7,019 nt of DNA, from NCBI GenBank assembly GCA_009693225.1, contig SHXP01000126.1, positions 1 through 7,019 of the forward strand. The letters are read 5' to 3'. The notes beneath the pieces were generated by a model. The model had not been told where the DNA came from and did not search any database. It saw only the letters and a list, made by a program, of their open reading frames with translations. Positions 1 through 6,660 of the stretch are shown here, piece after piece. Position 1 is the first letter of the stretch. Each line of letters starts with the position of its first letter. The position numbers and the translations under genes were made by a program. This stretch comes from Limnohabitans sp. (GTDB lineage: Bacteria; Pseudomonadota; Gammaproteobacteria; Burkholderiales; Burkholderiaceae_C).

Positions 1-73
1 GACCAATCTTGACCTCAATTTCGCGCAGCTTGGCCACAATCTGCTCGGGCTTTAATCGAACGCCTTTTGGCAT
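1..73 (-). CDS. IS3-family transposase OrfA, N-terminal 24 codons (partial)
   Basis: The ATG is at 73-71 and the frame stays open to the window edge, giving 24 complete residues beginning MPKGVRLKPEQIVAKL and continuing REIEVKIG. OrfA of IS3-family elements is the DNA-binding half of the transposase. It carries an N-terminal helix-turn-helix that recognises the IS ends and is normally fused to the DDE-catalytic OrfB by a -1 ribosomal frameshift. The basic start followed by a xxEQIVxKLRxIEV pattern is the first helix of the HTH as found in IS407-type OrfA proteins. The start is supported by an AAGGA ribosome binding site 7 bases upstream. The HTH recognition helix, leucine zipper and frameshift site lie outside the window, so whether the element is intact cannot be judged. 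Confidence 0.85.
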   Translation of the reverse strand, partial: MPKGVRLKPEQIVAKLREIEVKIG

Positions 74-80
74 AACTTAA

Positions 81-85
81 TCCTT
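81..85 (-). promoter_or_regulatory. Ribosome binding site of the IS transposase OrfA
   Basis: AAGGA on the minus strand, with a 7-base spacer to the ATG at 73. It is the best Shine-Dalgarno match seen upstream of any start in this window, and it fixes the OrfA start even though only 24 codons of the gene are visible. Confidence 0.75.
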
Positions 86-120
86 TCGAATGATAAAAAA
101 ACAAAGCTTCTCTCACTCAA

Positions 121-147
121 ATTGGATCAGTTTTTAAACGCAGGTCA
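121..147 (-). repeat. Probable left terminal inverted repeat of the IS element
   Basis: The minus strand reads TGACCTGCGTTTAAAAACTG and continues into GATCCAA. It begins with the TG dinucleotide typical of IS3-family termini and sits directly against the broken RND codons. The inner limit of the repeat is a guess, because the matching right end is outside the window. The first three bases (147-145) act as the TGA stop of the truncated pump gene. Confidence 0.6.
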
Positions 148-1104
148 ATATGCGTTGGTGATTTGCAGATCCGGGTGTGAGGCTCGCAATTCGTCCAGCG
201 CCTTGAACACCCGCTCGCCGACGTCAACCTCGCTGGCGCCTCTGCTGCGCGTGATTTCAAAGCCGACCACAGGTTTGCCGTTCAAAAAAGCCGAGGAACG
301 TCGCTCGGCAATCGTGTCGTTCACGCTGGCGATATCGCGCAAACGGATGCGCCCGCCCTGCCCCACGGACAGTTCCATATCGGCCAATTCGGTGGCAGAA
401 CCGACGGTGACCAGGGTACGCAAAGGCTGCTCGCTGCCGCCTAGGTCGGTGCGCCCGCCGGCACTCTCCGTCTGCACACGTTTGAGTTGGCGCGACACAT
501 CGGCTGCACTGATGCGCAAGGCTTGCATGCGCACCGGGTCCAATGCAATTTCCACCTGACGCTGCACGCCGCCGACGCGGGTCACCGAGCCGACACCTTT
601 GACAGCCAGCAAGCGTCGCGACACGGTTTGATCGACAAACCAGCTCATGCCTTCTTCATCAAGCAGCGGCGATGAAACCGTGAAAGCCAGCACCGGCGTA
701 CCAGTGAATTCGAGTTTGCGAATCACCGGTTCAAGCATATCGGCAGGCAAATCACTGCGTATGCCCCTGACGGCAGAGCGCACTTCGTCCAGCGCTTCCT
801 GCAAGGGTTTCTCCAGCCGGAATTCGCAAGTCACCACCACCGAGCCGTCCTGCACCTTGGTGTAGATATTTTTCAGGCCCTGCACCGACACCACAGCGTT
901 TTCTATCTTGCGCGCGACCTCGGTCTCCATCTGCCCGGGTGCGGCGCCGGGCAAGCTGGCGTTGATAATGATGGTGGGGAATTCGATGTCCGGGAAATTC
1001 TGGATCTTCATGCTATTGAAGGCCATCACACCGGCCAGGCTCAACAACACAAACAACACCAGACCGGGAACCGGATTGCGTATCGACCAGGCGGATACAT
1101 TCAT
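148..1104 (-). pseudogene. RND efflux permease, 5' third only, disrupted by an IS element
   Basis: This is the inner-membrane, proton-driven pump subunit of a tripartite RND (HAE1/AcrB-like) exporter. What remains is 319 residues, against about 1,030-1,050 for intact family members. Visible parts are a short cytosolic start (MNVSAWSIRNP), the first membrane helix at about residues 13-29, the conserved NFPDIEFP segment at 36-43, the PGAAPGQMETEV region at about 52-63, and much of the first periplasmic porter/docking loop. The frame ends at ...DLQITNAY, just before the expected second membrane segment, because the IS supplies a TGA at 147-145. The product would have one membrane helix and no proton-relay residues, so it cannot work as a pump. 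The ATG at 1104 overlaps the MFP stop as ATGA, which is typical of coupled MFP-RND pairs. The 3' part of the gene may lie beyond the IS to the left. The substrate cannot be told. Confidence 0.9.
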
Positions 1105-2196
1105 GGCGCGACTTTCACAAGGTCACCCGCCGTCAGAAAACCCGCGCCGCGCACCACCACCCTGGCATCAGGCGGCAGACCCGATGTGATCTCCTGCATA
1201 TCGCCCTGGCGTCTGCCCACACTGACTTTGTGCAAAGTGACCCGCTGATCGCTGCCGACCAGAAACACCTGCTGGAAACCGTCGCGCACCACCACGGATT
1301 GCTGCGGCACCAGCAAAGCGGCGCTGCTGCCGAATTCGAATTCACCGCGCACAAACATGCCGGGCTTGAGCACGCTGTTGGCTGCGGCAGGTAAGTCGAC
1401 GTAGACCGTGCCGGTACGGTTTTGCGTGTCCACCACCGGCGATACCGTACGCACCAGTGCATTCACTTCGCTGCCATTGGGGCCGCTGATGCGCACTTTC
1501 TGTCCCGGCTTGATGCGAAACAACTCACTCGACACCAGTTCAGCACGCCACTCCAGACGGTTACCTCGAATCAGCCGAAACAGTTCTGTGCCAAGACCGA
1601 CGACAGCACCCAGCCCTGGCTGTGCGCGAAGAAATCACACCGCTGTAGGGCGCGCGCACCAGGGTCTGTTTCATGCGCAACTCGTGCACCGCGAGATTGG
1701 CTTGCGCGGATTCAACCCGGGCTTTGGCCGTGGCTTCCGCAGTGACGTCCTTGTTGAATTGCTGCGCACTGATGACACCGCTGGGCTGCAAGGCACGGGC
1801 GCGGTCGGCATTGGCCTGCGCTTCGGCAGCCACAGCCTTGGCTTCATTCAAAGCGGCTTCGGCCTGGATCATTTCAGCGACCACGTTGTCATTGGCAAAC
1901 ACCGCCAGCACCTGCCCGGCGCTGACCTGGTCATCCACGTTCACACGCACCTCGGTCAAGCGCAAATCGCCGAGTTCTGCGCCGACACCGGCCTCCTGCC
2001 AGGCCCACACGCTGCCGTTGGCAGCGATTCGCTGCGACAACTGTTGCGTCTGCGCCTGAACCACAGTCACAGTCATGGCGGGTTTAGGCGCGGGAGCGGT
2101 TTTTTTGTCTGCCTGAGACCAGGCATTGAGGCTCAAGCCATGCATGATCAGAGCGCACACAAGTCGGCTGTTCTTGTGGAGTGAATGAAATGGCAT
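1101..2196 (-). pseudogene. RND efflux periplasmic adaptor (membrane fusion protein), frameshifted
   Basis: The adaptor links an RND pump to its outer-membrane channel. The product is split over two frames: 2196 to about 1615, then about 1611 to 1101. Removing one base near 1606-1620 gives a continuous protein of 364 residues, normal for the family. Layout: Sec-type signal peptide at about 1-29 (basic HKNSR, hydrophobic stretch, ending AWSQA); first half of the lipoyl/barrel-sandwich domain at about 56-103; alpha-hairpin rich in Ala, Glu and Gln at about 104-178; second lipoyl half with the family motif VRAPYSGVISSRTA at 180-193; beta-barrel (RLEWRAELVSSELFRIKPG onward); and a membrane-proximal domain to the end. 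Start choice: ATG at 2196 has AAAGGCAGG just upstream, whereas a GTG at 2229 overlapping the parC stop would add 11 residues. The 3' ORF has only a GTG inside the conserved barrel as a start, so it is not a separate gene. The break may be real or a sequencing error. Confidence 0.88.
1606..1620 (-). other. Single-base frameshift site in the MFP gene
   Basis: On the minus strand GCCAGGGCTGGGTGC sits exactly where the protein switches frame. Frame 1 reads ...ISSRTA and then non-family sequence ending at a TAA (1563-1561). The frame shifted by one base reads LGAVVGLGTELFRLIRG and then the barrel. One surplus base, for example an extra G in the GGG run at 1609-1611 or at 1614-1616, or an extra C at 1618-1619, restores family-like sequence of the expected length. 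The exact base cannot be named without a homologue. Confidence 0.85.
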
Positions 2197-2199
2197 AAA

Positions 2200-2208
2200 C
2201 CTGCCTTT
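2200..2208 (-). promoter_or_regulatory. Ribosome binding site deciding the MFP start
   Basis: AAAGGCAGG on the minus strand lies 3 to 7 bases before the ATG at 2196, depending on which purine run pairs. No comparable site precedes the in-frame GTG at 2229. It also places the MFP start only 29 bases after the parC stop, with no hairpin terminator in between. Confidence 0.6.
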
Positions 2209-2225
2209 GAATAAATGAAAAAGAG

Positions 2226-4577
2226 TCACAGAACGCGCAACACGTGGGTCGGTTTAAAGCCTAGATCGGCCAGTTTGCCTTTTCGCGCGCGCGCAGCACG
2301 GGCATTATTCAGACTTCTGATTTCCAGCGTTTCGTCACGGGCTTTGCCACCGCGACCTACACCCAGAATACAAATGCTGCGCGTATAAGCGGCAGCACCT
2401 GCCAGCGTGTCCTTGTCTTCCAGATCCATCAGCATCAGACCGCGACCGCCTTTTTCCATGGCCTTGAGTTCGGTAATATCAAAAGTCAGTATGCGACCGC
2501 CGGTTGATGCACACACCACATGCGTGGCAATCGGCAGGGGCTCGGCACCGTTGCCACCGCCCACCACGGAAGGCACGCACAGGGTCTCGCCGTCCTGCAA
2601 GTTGATGAAGGCCTTGCCGCCCTTGTTGCGCGAAATCAGGTTATCGATGCAGCACACAAAACCGTAGCCGCCCGAGCCGCTGAGCAACAAAGTCATGGTC
2701 GTCGGACCGGCAAAGTAATGCACCAGCTGCGTGCCCGATTCAACATCGACCAGGGTGGCGACCGGTTGACCGTCGCCACGCGCACCGGGCAAAGCCGCCA
2801 CTGGCACGGAATACACACGGCCGTTGGAGCCGAAAGCGATCAACTGATCAACAGTGCGGCATTCAAAGGTGTCGTACAAACCGTCACCGGCCTTGAACGC
2901 AAAACTGCCGGGCTCGTGGTCGTGGCCCTGGCGCGCCCGCACCCACCCTTTTTCGGACACGACCACCGTCACCGGTTCGTCAACCACCTTGACTTCGGCC
3001 ACCGCTTTTTTCTCGGCCTGTACCAAGGTGCGGCGCGCGTCAGCAAACACTTTGGCATCGGCCTCAATCTCTTTGACCATCAGGCGGCGCAAAGACGTGG
3101 CGCTGCCCAGGATGTCTTCGAGCTTGCCCTGCTCTTCGCGCAACTCTTTCAATTCCTGTTCGATCTTGATGGCCTCCAGACGCGCCAGCTGGCGCAAACG
3201 GATGTCCAGAATATCGTCGGCCTGGCGTTCGCTGAGTTTGAAGCGCTCGATCAGCGCGGGCTTGGGTTCATAACTGTGGCGGATGATGCGGATCACTTCA
3301 TCAATGTTGAGCAGTACCAGCTGGCGGCCTTCCAGGATGTGGATGCGCGCCAACACCTTGTCCAGACGGAATTGCGAGCGGCGTTGCACCGTGGTCTGGC
3401 GGAAACTGATCCACTCCTCGAGCATCTGGCGCATGGACTTGGGCACCGGCCTGCCGTCGAGCCCGACCATGGTAAGATTGATAGAGGACGAGCTCTCCAG
3501 ACTGGTGTGCGCCAGCAGTGTGGTGATGAGTTCCTGCTGTTCGATAGTGCGGGTTTTGGGCTCGAACACCAGGCGCACAGGCGCGTCTTTGAAAGACTCG
3601 TCACGCACCAGGTCCAGCACCGACAAGACCGTGGCTTTCAATTGCGTTTGCTCAGGCGTGAGCGCTTTTTTGCCGGCCTTGACCTTGGGGTTGGTTAGCT
3701 CTTCGATTTCTTCCAGCACTTTTTGCGAGCTGACATTCGGCGGCAATTCGTTGACCACCAGTTGCCACTGACCGCGAGCCAGGTCTTCGATGACCCACCG
3801 CGCACGCACCTTGAGCGAGCCGCGCCCGGTGGCATAGGCGTCTGAAATATCGGCCGCGCTGCTGATGATCTGGCCGCCGCCGGGGTAGTCCGGGCCGGGC
3901 AGCAATTGCAGCAATTCTTCATGTGACAGCTTGGGATTTTTGATGAGTGCCACGCAGGCATCGGCCACTTCACGCAAATTGTGGCTGGGGATTTCTGTGG
4001 CCATGCCGACCGCAATACCGCTGGCGCCGTTCAACAACGCAAAAGGCAAACGCGCGGGCAACTGGCGCGGCTCTTCTGTAGAACCGTCGTAATTGGGTTG
4101 GAAGTCGACCGTGCCTTCGTCGATTTCATCAAGCAGCAAACTGGTGATGCGCGCCAGCCGAGCCTCGGTGTAACGCATGGCGGCTGCGCCGTCGCCGTCG
4201 CGCGAACCGAAATTGCCCTGACCGTCGATCAGCGGATAGCGCTGCGAAAAATCCTGGGCCATGCGCACCAGCGCGTCGTACGCCGCGCTGTCGCCGTGCG
4301 GGTGGTAGCGGCCCAGCACATCGCCGACGACGCGAGCGCTTTTGACCGGGCGTGCGCCGACGGCACCGTTGGCGCCGCCAAAGCCCAGCCCCATGCGCGA
4401 CATGGCATACAGAATGCGCCGCTGCACCGGTTTCTGGCCGTCGCACACATCGGGCAAGGCGCGCCCCTTGACCACGCTGAGCGCGTATTCCAGGTAAGCG
4501 CGTTGGGCGTAATGACCCAATGCAATGCCGTCAACAGATTCGGACGCGTTCAAATCGAGTGAGGTTTGTTCAGTCAT
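2226..4577 (-). CDS. parC: DNA topoisomerase IV subunit A
   Basis: ParC is the DNA breakage-reunion subunit of topoisomerase IV, which unlinks daughter chromosomes as an A2B2 complex with ParE. The protein has 783 residues, close to the usual size. The winged-helix/CAP domain carries DGQKPVQRRILYAM (47-60) and the quinolone-determining stretch HPHGDSAAYDALV (92-104). The catalytic tyrosine is Tyr136 in AAMRYTEARL. A tower region and a coiled-coil segment (IEQELKELREEQ, about 466-477) precede the C-terminal beta-pinwheel from about residue 540. No GyrA-box (QRRGGKG) is visible, which favours ParC over GyrA, as does the adjacent parE. Ser97 and Asp101 align with E. coli Ser80 and Glu84, so the quinolone positions look wild type. 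Start: ATG at 4577 (MTEQTSLDL), 5 bases after the parE stop. A TTG at 4586 overlapping that stop would add three residues. The Shine-Dalgarno is weak, so translation is probably coupled to parE. Confidence 0.96.
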   Translation of the reverse strand: MTEQTSLDLNASESVDGIALGHYAQRAYLEYALSVVKGRALPDVCDGQKPVQRRILYAMSRMGLGFGGANGAVGARPVKSARVVGDVLGRYHPHGDSAAYDALVRMAQDFSQRYPLIDGQGNFGSRDGDGAAAMRYTEARLARITSLLLDEIDEGTVDFQPNYDGSTEEPRQLPARLPFALLNGASGIAVGMATEIPSHNLREVADACVALIKNPKLSHEELLQLLPGPDYPGGGQIISSAADISDAYATGRGSLKVRARWVIEDLARGQWQLVVNELPPNVSSQKVLEEIEELTNPKVKAGKKALTPEQTQLKATVLSVLDLVRDESFKDAPVRLVFEPKTRTIEQQELITTLLAHTSLESSSSINLTMVGLDGRPVPKSMRQMLEEWISFRQTTVQRRSQFRLDKVLARIHILEGRQLVLLNIDEVIRIIRHSYEPKPALIERFKLSERQADDILDIRLRQLARLEAIKIEQELKELREEQGKLEDILGSATSLRRLMVKEIEADAKVFADARRTLVQAEKKAVAEVKVVDEPVTVVVSEKGWVRARQGHDHEPGSFAFKAGDGLYDTFECRTVDQLIAFGSNGRVYSVPVAALPGARGDGQPVATLVDVESGTQLVHYFAGPTTMTLLLSGSGGYGFVCCIDNLISRNKGGKAFINLQDGETLCVPSVVGGGNGAEPLPIATHVVCASTGGRILTFDITELKAMEKGGRGLMLMDLEDKDTLAGAAAYTRSICILGVGRGGKARDETLEIRSLNNARAARARKGKLADLGFKPTHVLRVL

Positions 4578-4582
4578 TTTTT

Positions 4583-6550
4583 TCAAACATCAATTTCTAT
4601 GGAGTCGCCGTGTAACTCCATCAATTCACGACGCGCCGCAGCCTCGCCCTTGCCCATCAACTGGGTGATCATGCCCTCTGTCTGTGCGAAATCCAAAATA
4701 CCGAGTTGCACCGGCAGCAAGCGACGCGTGTCCGGGTTGAGCGTGGTGTCCCACAGCTGCTCGGCATTCATTTCGCCTAAACCCTTGAAGCGGCTGATGC
4801 TGCATTTCTCGCGCGGCACGCCGTCCTTGGCGCTTTTGTCCAGGATGGCGGTGAGTTCGCCTTCGTCCAGCGCATACACCTTGGTCGCCGGTTTTTTTCC
4901 GCGCGCAGGCACATCCACACGAAACAACGGCGGCCTGGCCACAAACACACGGCCGGCTTCAATCAGCTTGGGAAAATGGCGGAAGAACAAGGTCAGCAGC
5001 AGCACTTGAATGTGCGAACCGTCAACATCAGCGTCGCTCAGAATGCAGACCTTGCCGTAGCGCAAGCCGGATAAATCGGGACTGTCGTTCGGGCCGTGCG
5101 GATCCACACCGATGGCCACGGCAATATCGTGCACTTCGTTGTTGGCAAACAGGCGATCGCGTTCGACCTCCCAGGTGTTGAGCACCTTGCCGCGTAATGG
5201 CAGGATAGCTTGCGACTCTTTGTCGCGACCCATTTTGGCGCTGCCCCCGGCGCTGTCGCCCTCGACCAGAAAAATCTCGTTGTGAGCCAGATCCCGGCTT
5301 TCGCAATCGGTGAGTTTGCCGGGCAACACGGCCACGCCCGAGCCCTTGCGTTTTTCCACTTTCTGACCGGCCTTCTGGCGCAACTGCGCGGCACGGATGA
5401 CGAGTTCGGCGAGTTTTTTGCCGTAGTCCACGTGCTGGTTCAACCACAGATCGAGCGACGGGCGCACAAAGCTCGACACCAGCCGCACCGCGTCGCGTGA
5501 ATTCAGCCTCTCTTTGATTTGACCCTGAAACTGCGGGTCCAGCACCTTGGCGCTGAGCACAAAACTGGCCCGTGCAAACACGTCTTCTGGCAACAGCTTG
5601 ACACCTTTGGGCAGCAGTGCGTGCAAATCGATGAAGCTTTTCACAGCGTTGAACAAACCGTCACGCAAACCGCTTTCGTGCGTGCCGCCGGCGCGGGTGG
5701 GAATTAGGTTGACAAAGCTCTCGCGCACCGGCGAACCGACTTCAGTGAAGGCCAGACACCATTGCGCGCCCTCGCCTTCGGCAAAGCTTTCGTGTGCGCC
5801 GTCGGCAAAACCTTCGCCGTCAAACAGCGGAATGAACGGGTCGGCCTGCAAGGTTTGCATCAGATAGTCGCGCAAACCGCCCTTATAAAGCCAGGTCTGG
5901 GTTTCCTTGGCCTTTTCCTGCACCAGCGTGACGCTGACACCGGGCATGAGCACCGCCTTGCTGCGCAGCAGGTGGATGAGTTCACTCAAGGGCAGCGCGG
6001 CAGATTCAAAGTATTTAGGGTCAGGCCAGACGCGCACAAACGTGCCTTGTTTTCTGTCGCCGCTGTCGGCTTTGCGCAGTTTGAGTTTTTCAATGACATC
6101 GCCGCCCTGAAACACCAGATGAGCCGTCTGCCCTTCGCGGAATGAAGTGACTTCCATGCGCTTGGACAGCGCATTGGTGACGCTGACGCCGACGCCGTGC
6201 AGACCGCCGGAAAAGCTGTAAGCGCCGCCGCTGCCCTTGTCAAACTTGCCGCCCGCGTGCAAGCGGGTGAACACCAGCTCGATGACCGGAGCGTGTTCCT
6301 CGGGGTGCATGCCGAACGGAATGCCGCGCCCGTCGTCGTCGATGCCGATGGAGCCATCGGCAAACAGGGTGACAGTGATTTTTTTGCCGTAACCGGCCAG
6401 GGCTTCATCGGCGGCGTTGTCAATGACCTCCTGAATAATATGCAGTGGGTTGTCGGTGCGGGTGTACATGCCCGGTCGCTGTTTGACCGGTTCGAGCCCT
6501 TTGAGAACGCGTATCGAGCCCTCGGAATATTCGGATTGTTTGCTTGCCAT
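4583..6550 (-). CDS. parE: DNA topoisomerase IV subunit B (ATPase)
   Basis: ParE is the ATP-driven subunit of topoisomerase IV; it clamps the transported DNA segment and supplies the TOPRIM metal site. The 655 residues match the family length. GHKL ATPase motifs: EVIDNAADEAL (41-51; Glu41 the likely general base, Asn45 for Mg), DDDGRGIP (71-78) and GLHGVGVS (116-123). The transducer lysine is Lys346 in FQGQIKERL, with Ile where E. coli has Thr. TOPRIM: EGDSAGGSAKMGRDKE (430-445), the acidic triad Asp506/508/510 in DADVDGSH, and RFKGLGEM (587-594). The short GyrB/ParE C-terminal tail, without the large GyrB insert, supports ParE, as does parC directly downstream. Start: ATG at 6550 (MASKQSEYSEGSIRVLKGLE) fits the usual ParE N-terminus, although no Shine-Dalgarno is seen. 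It is the first gene of the leftward string. Confidence 0.97.
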   Translation of the reverse strand: MASKQSEYSEGSIRVLKGLEPVKQRPGMYTRTDNPLHIIQEVIDNAADEALAGYGKKITVTLFADGSIGIDDDGRGIPFGMHPEEHAPVIELVFTRLHAGGKFDKGSGGAYSFSGGLHGVGVSVTNALSKRMEVTSFREGQTAHLVFQGGDVIEKLKLRKADSGDRKQGTFVRVWPDPKYFESAALPLSELIHLLRSKAVLMPGVSVTLVQEKAKETQTWLYKGGLRDYLMQTLQADPFIPLFDGEGFADGAHESFAEGEGAQWCLAFTEVGSPVRESFVNLIPTRAGGTHESGLRDGLFNAVKSFIDLHALLPKGVKLLPEDVFARASFVLSAKVLDPQFQGQIKERLNSRDAVRLVSSFVRPSLDLWLNQHVDYGKKLAELVIRAAQLRQKAGQKVEKRKGSGVAVLPGKLTDCESRDLAHNEIFLVEGDSAGGSAKMGRDKESQAILPLRGKVLNTWEVERDRLFANNEVHDIAVAIGVDPHGPNDSPDLSGLRYGKVCILSDADVDGSHIQVLLLTLFFRHFPKLIEAGRVFVARPPLFRVDVPARGKKPATKVYALDEGELTAILDKSAKDGVPREKCSISRFKGLGEMNAEQLWDTTLNPDTRRLLPVQLGILDFAQTEGMITQLMGKGEAAARRELMELHGDSIEIDV

Positions 6551-6660
6551 AGATGGAGATTGTAGACAGACCGTCGATTCAATACTGGATAAATGAACAG
6601 CCTATGACAAGCGGAACTCAAAGCTAATCACTTATTCTCAAAATCGTTACAGTAAAGCCC
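6551..6660. other. Divergent intergenic region between parE and the MFS gene
   Basis: These 110 bases are clearly more AT-rich than the flanking genes and must hold the promoters of both divergent genes. A leftward sigma70-like candidate is listed separately. On the rightward strand I found no -35/-10 pair good enough to call. No rho-independent terminator or clear inverted-repeat operator is visible. Confidence 0.6.
6582..6610 (-). promoter_or_regulatory. Candidate sigma70 promoter for parE and the downstream string
   Basis: On the minus strand a -35-like TTGTCA (6610-6605, five of six matches) and a -10-like CAGTAT (6587-6582, three of six) are separated by 17 bases. Transcription would start around 6575, leaving a leader of roughly 25 bases before the parE ATG. 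The -10 match is poor, so this is the best candidate by eye and not an established promoter. No other promoter is evident between parE, parC, MFP and RND genes. Confidence 0.35.

Larger units (their letters stand above)
1..147 (-). mobile_element. Left end of an IS3-family insertion sequence (IS407-like), truncated by window edge
   Basis: Seen: on the minus strand the RND pump reading frame is interrupted at 147 by sequence beginning TGACCTGCG. After about 75 bases this leads into a short AT-rich leader, a ribosome binding site and an ORF that starts like an IS3-family OrfA. Known: IS3-family elements start with 5'-TG at the terminal inverted repeat and have a short leader before OrfA, which fits. 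Inference: the element boundary is at 147/148 and the transposase points the same way as the interrupted gene. The rest of the IS (remaining OrfA, OrfB, right inverted repeat) and the second copy of the target duplication lie beyond position 1. The four bases next to the junction (148-151, ATAT) are the expected target duplication if the element belongs to the IS407 group, which usually makes 4-bp duplications. Family call is firm; the group is less sure. Confidence 0.85.

Noticed and set aside
1101..1535. Separate small gene of 144 codons starting at GTG 1535
   Set aside because: The GTG is the Val of a conserved barrel segment, and family-like sequence continues upstream of it in the same frame. 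It is the 3' half of the MFP gene and not a gene of its own.
1600..1625. Programmed +1 frameshift in the MFP gene
   Set aside because: An AGG codon and a GGG run are present, but MFP genes are not known to use recoding and no stop or stimulator sits at the shift. With the IS in the partner gene, plain mutation is the simpler reading.
1408..2184. 258-codon open frame on the plus strand
   Set aside because: It is antisense to the frameshifted MFP gene and has no recognisable domain or ribosome binding site. The minus-strand frames carry clear adaptor sequence.
2197..2229. GTG start at 2229 for the MFP overlapping the parC stop
   Set aside because: It would add 11 residues before an already complete signal peptide. 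The ATG at 2196 has a much better ribosome binding site.
2520..3698. 392-codon open frame on the plus strand
   Set aside because: It lies wholly antisense to parC, which has unmistakable motifs. Its composition (rich in His, Gln, Arg and Ala) is what GC-rich codons give when read backwards. No start signal or domain is recognisable.
6551..6660. Rightward promoter and a TTTGAG-type repeat operator upstream of the MFS gene
   Set aside because: Possible -35/-10 pairs such as TTGTAG with TACTGG match too poorly. The two TTTGAG copies on the minus strand are short enough to be chance in AT-rich DNA.
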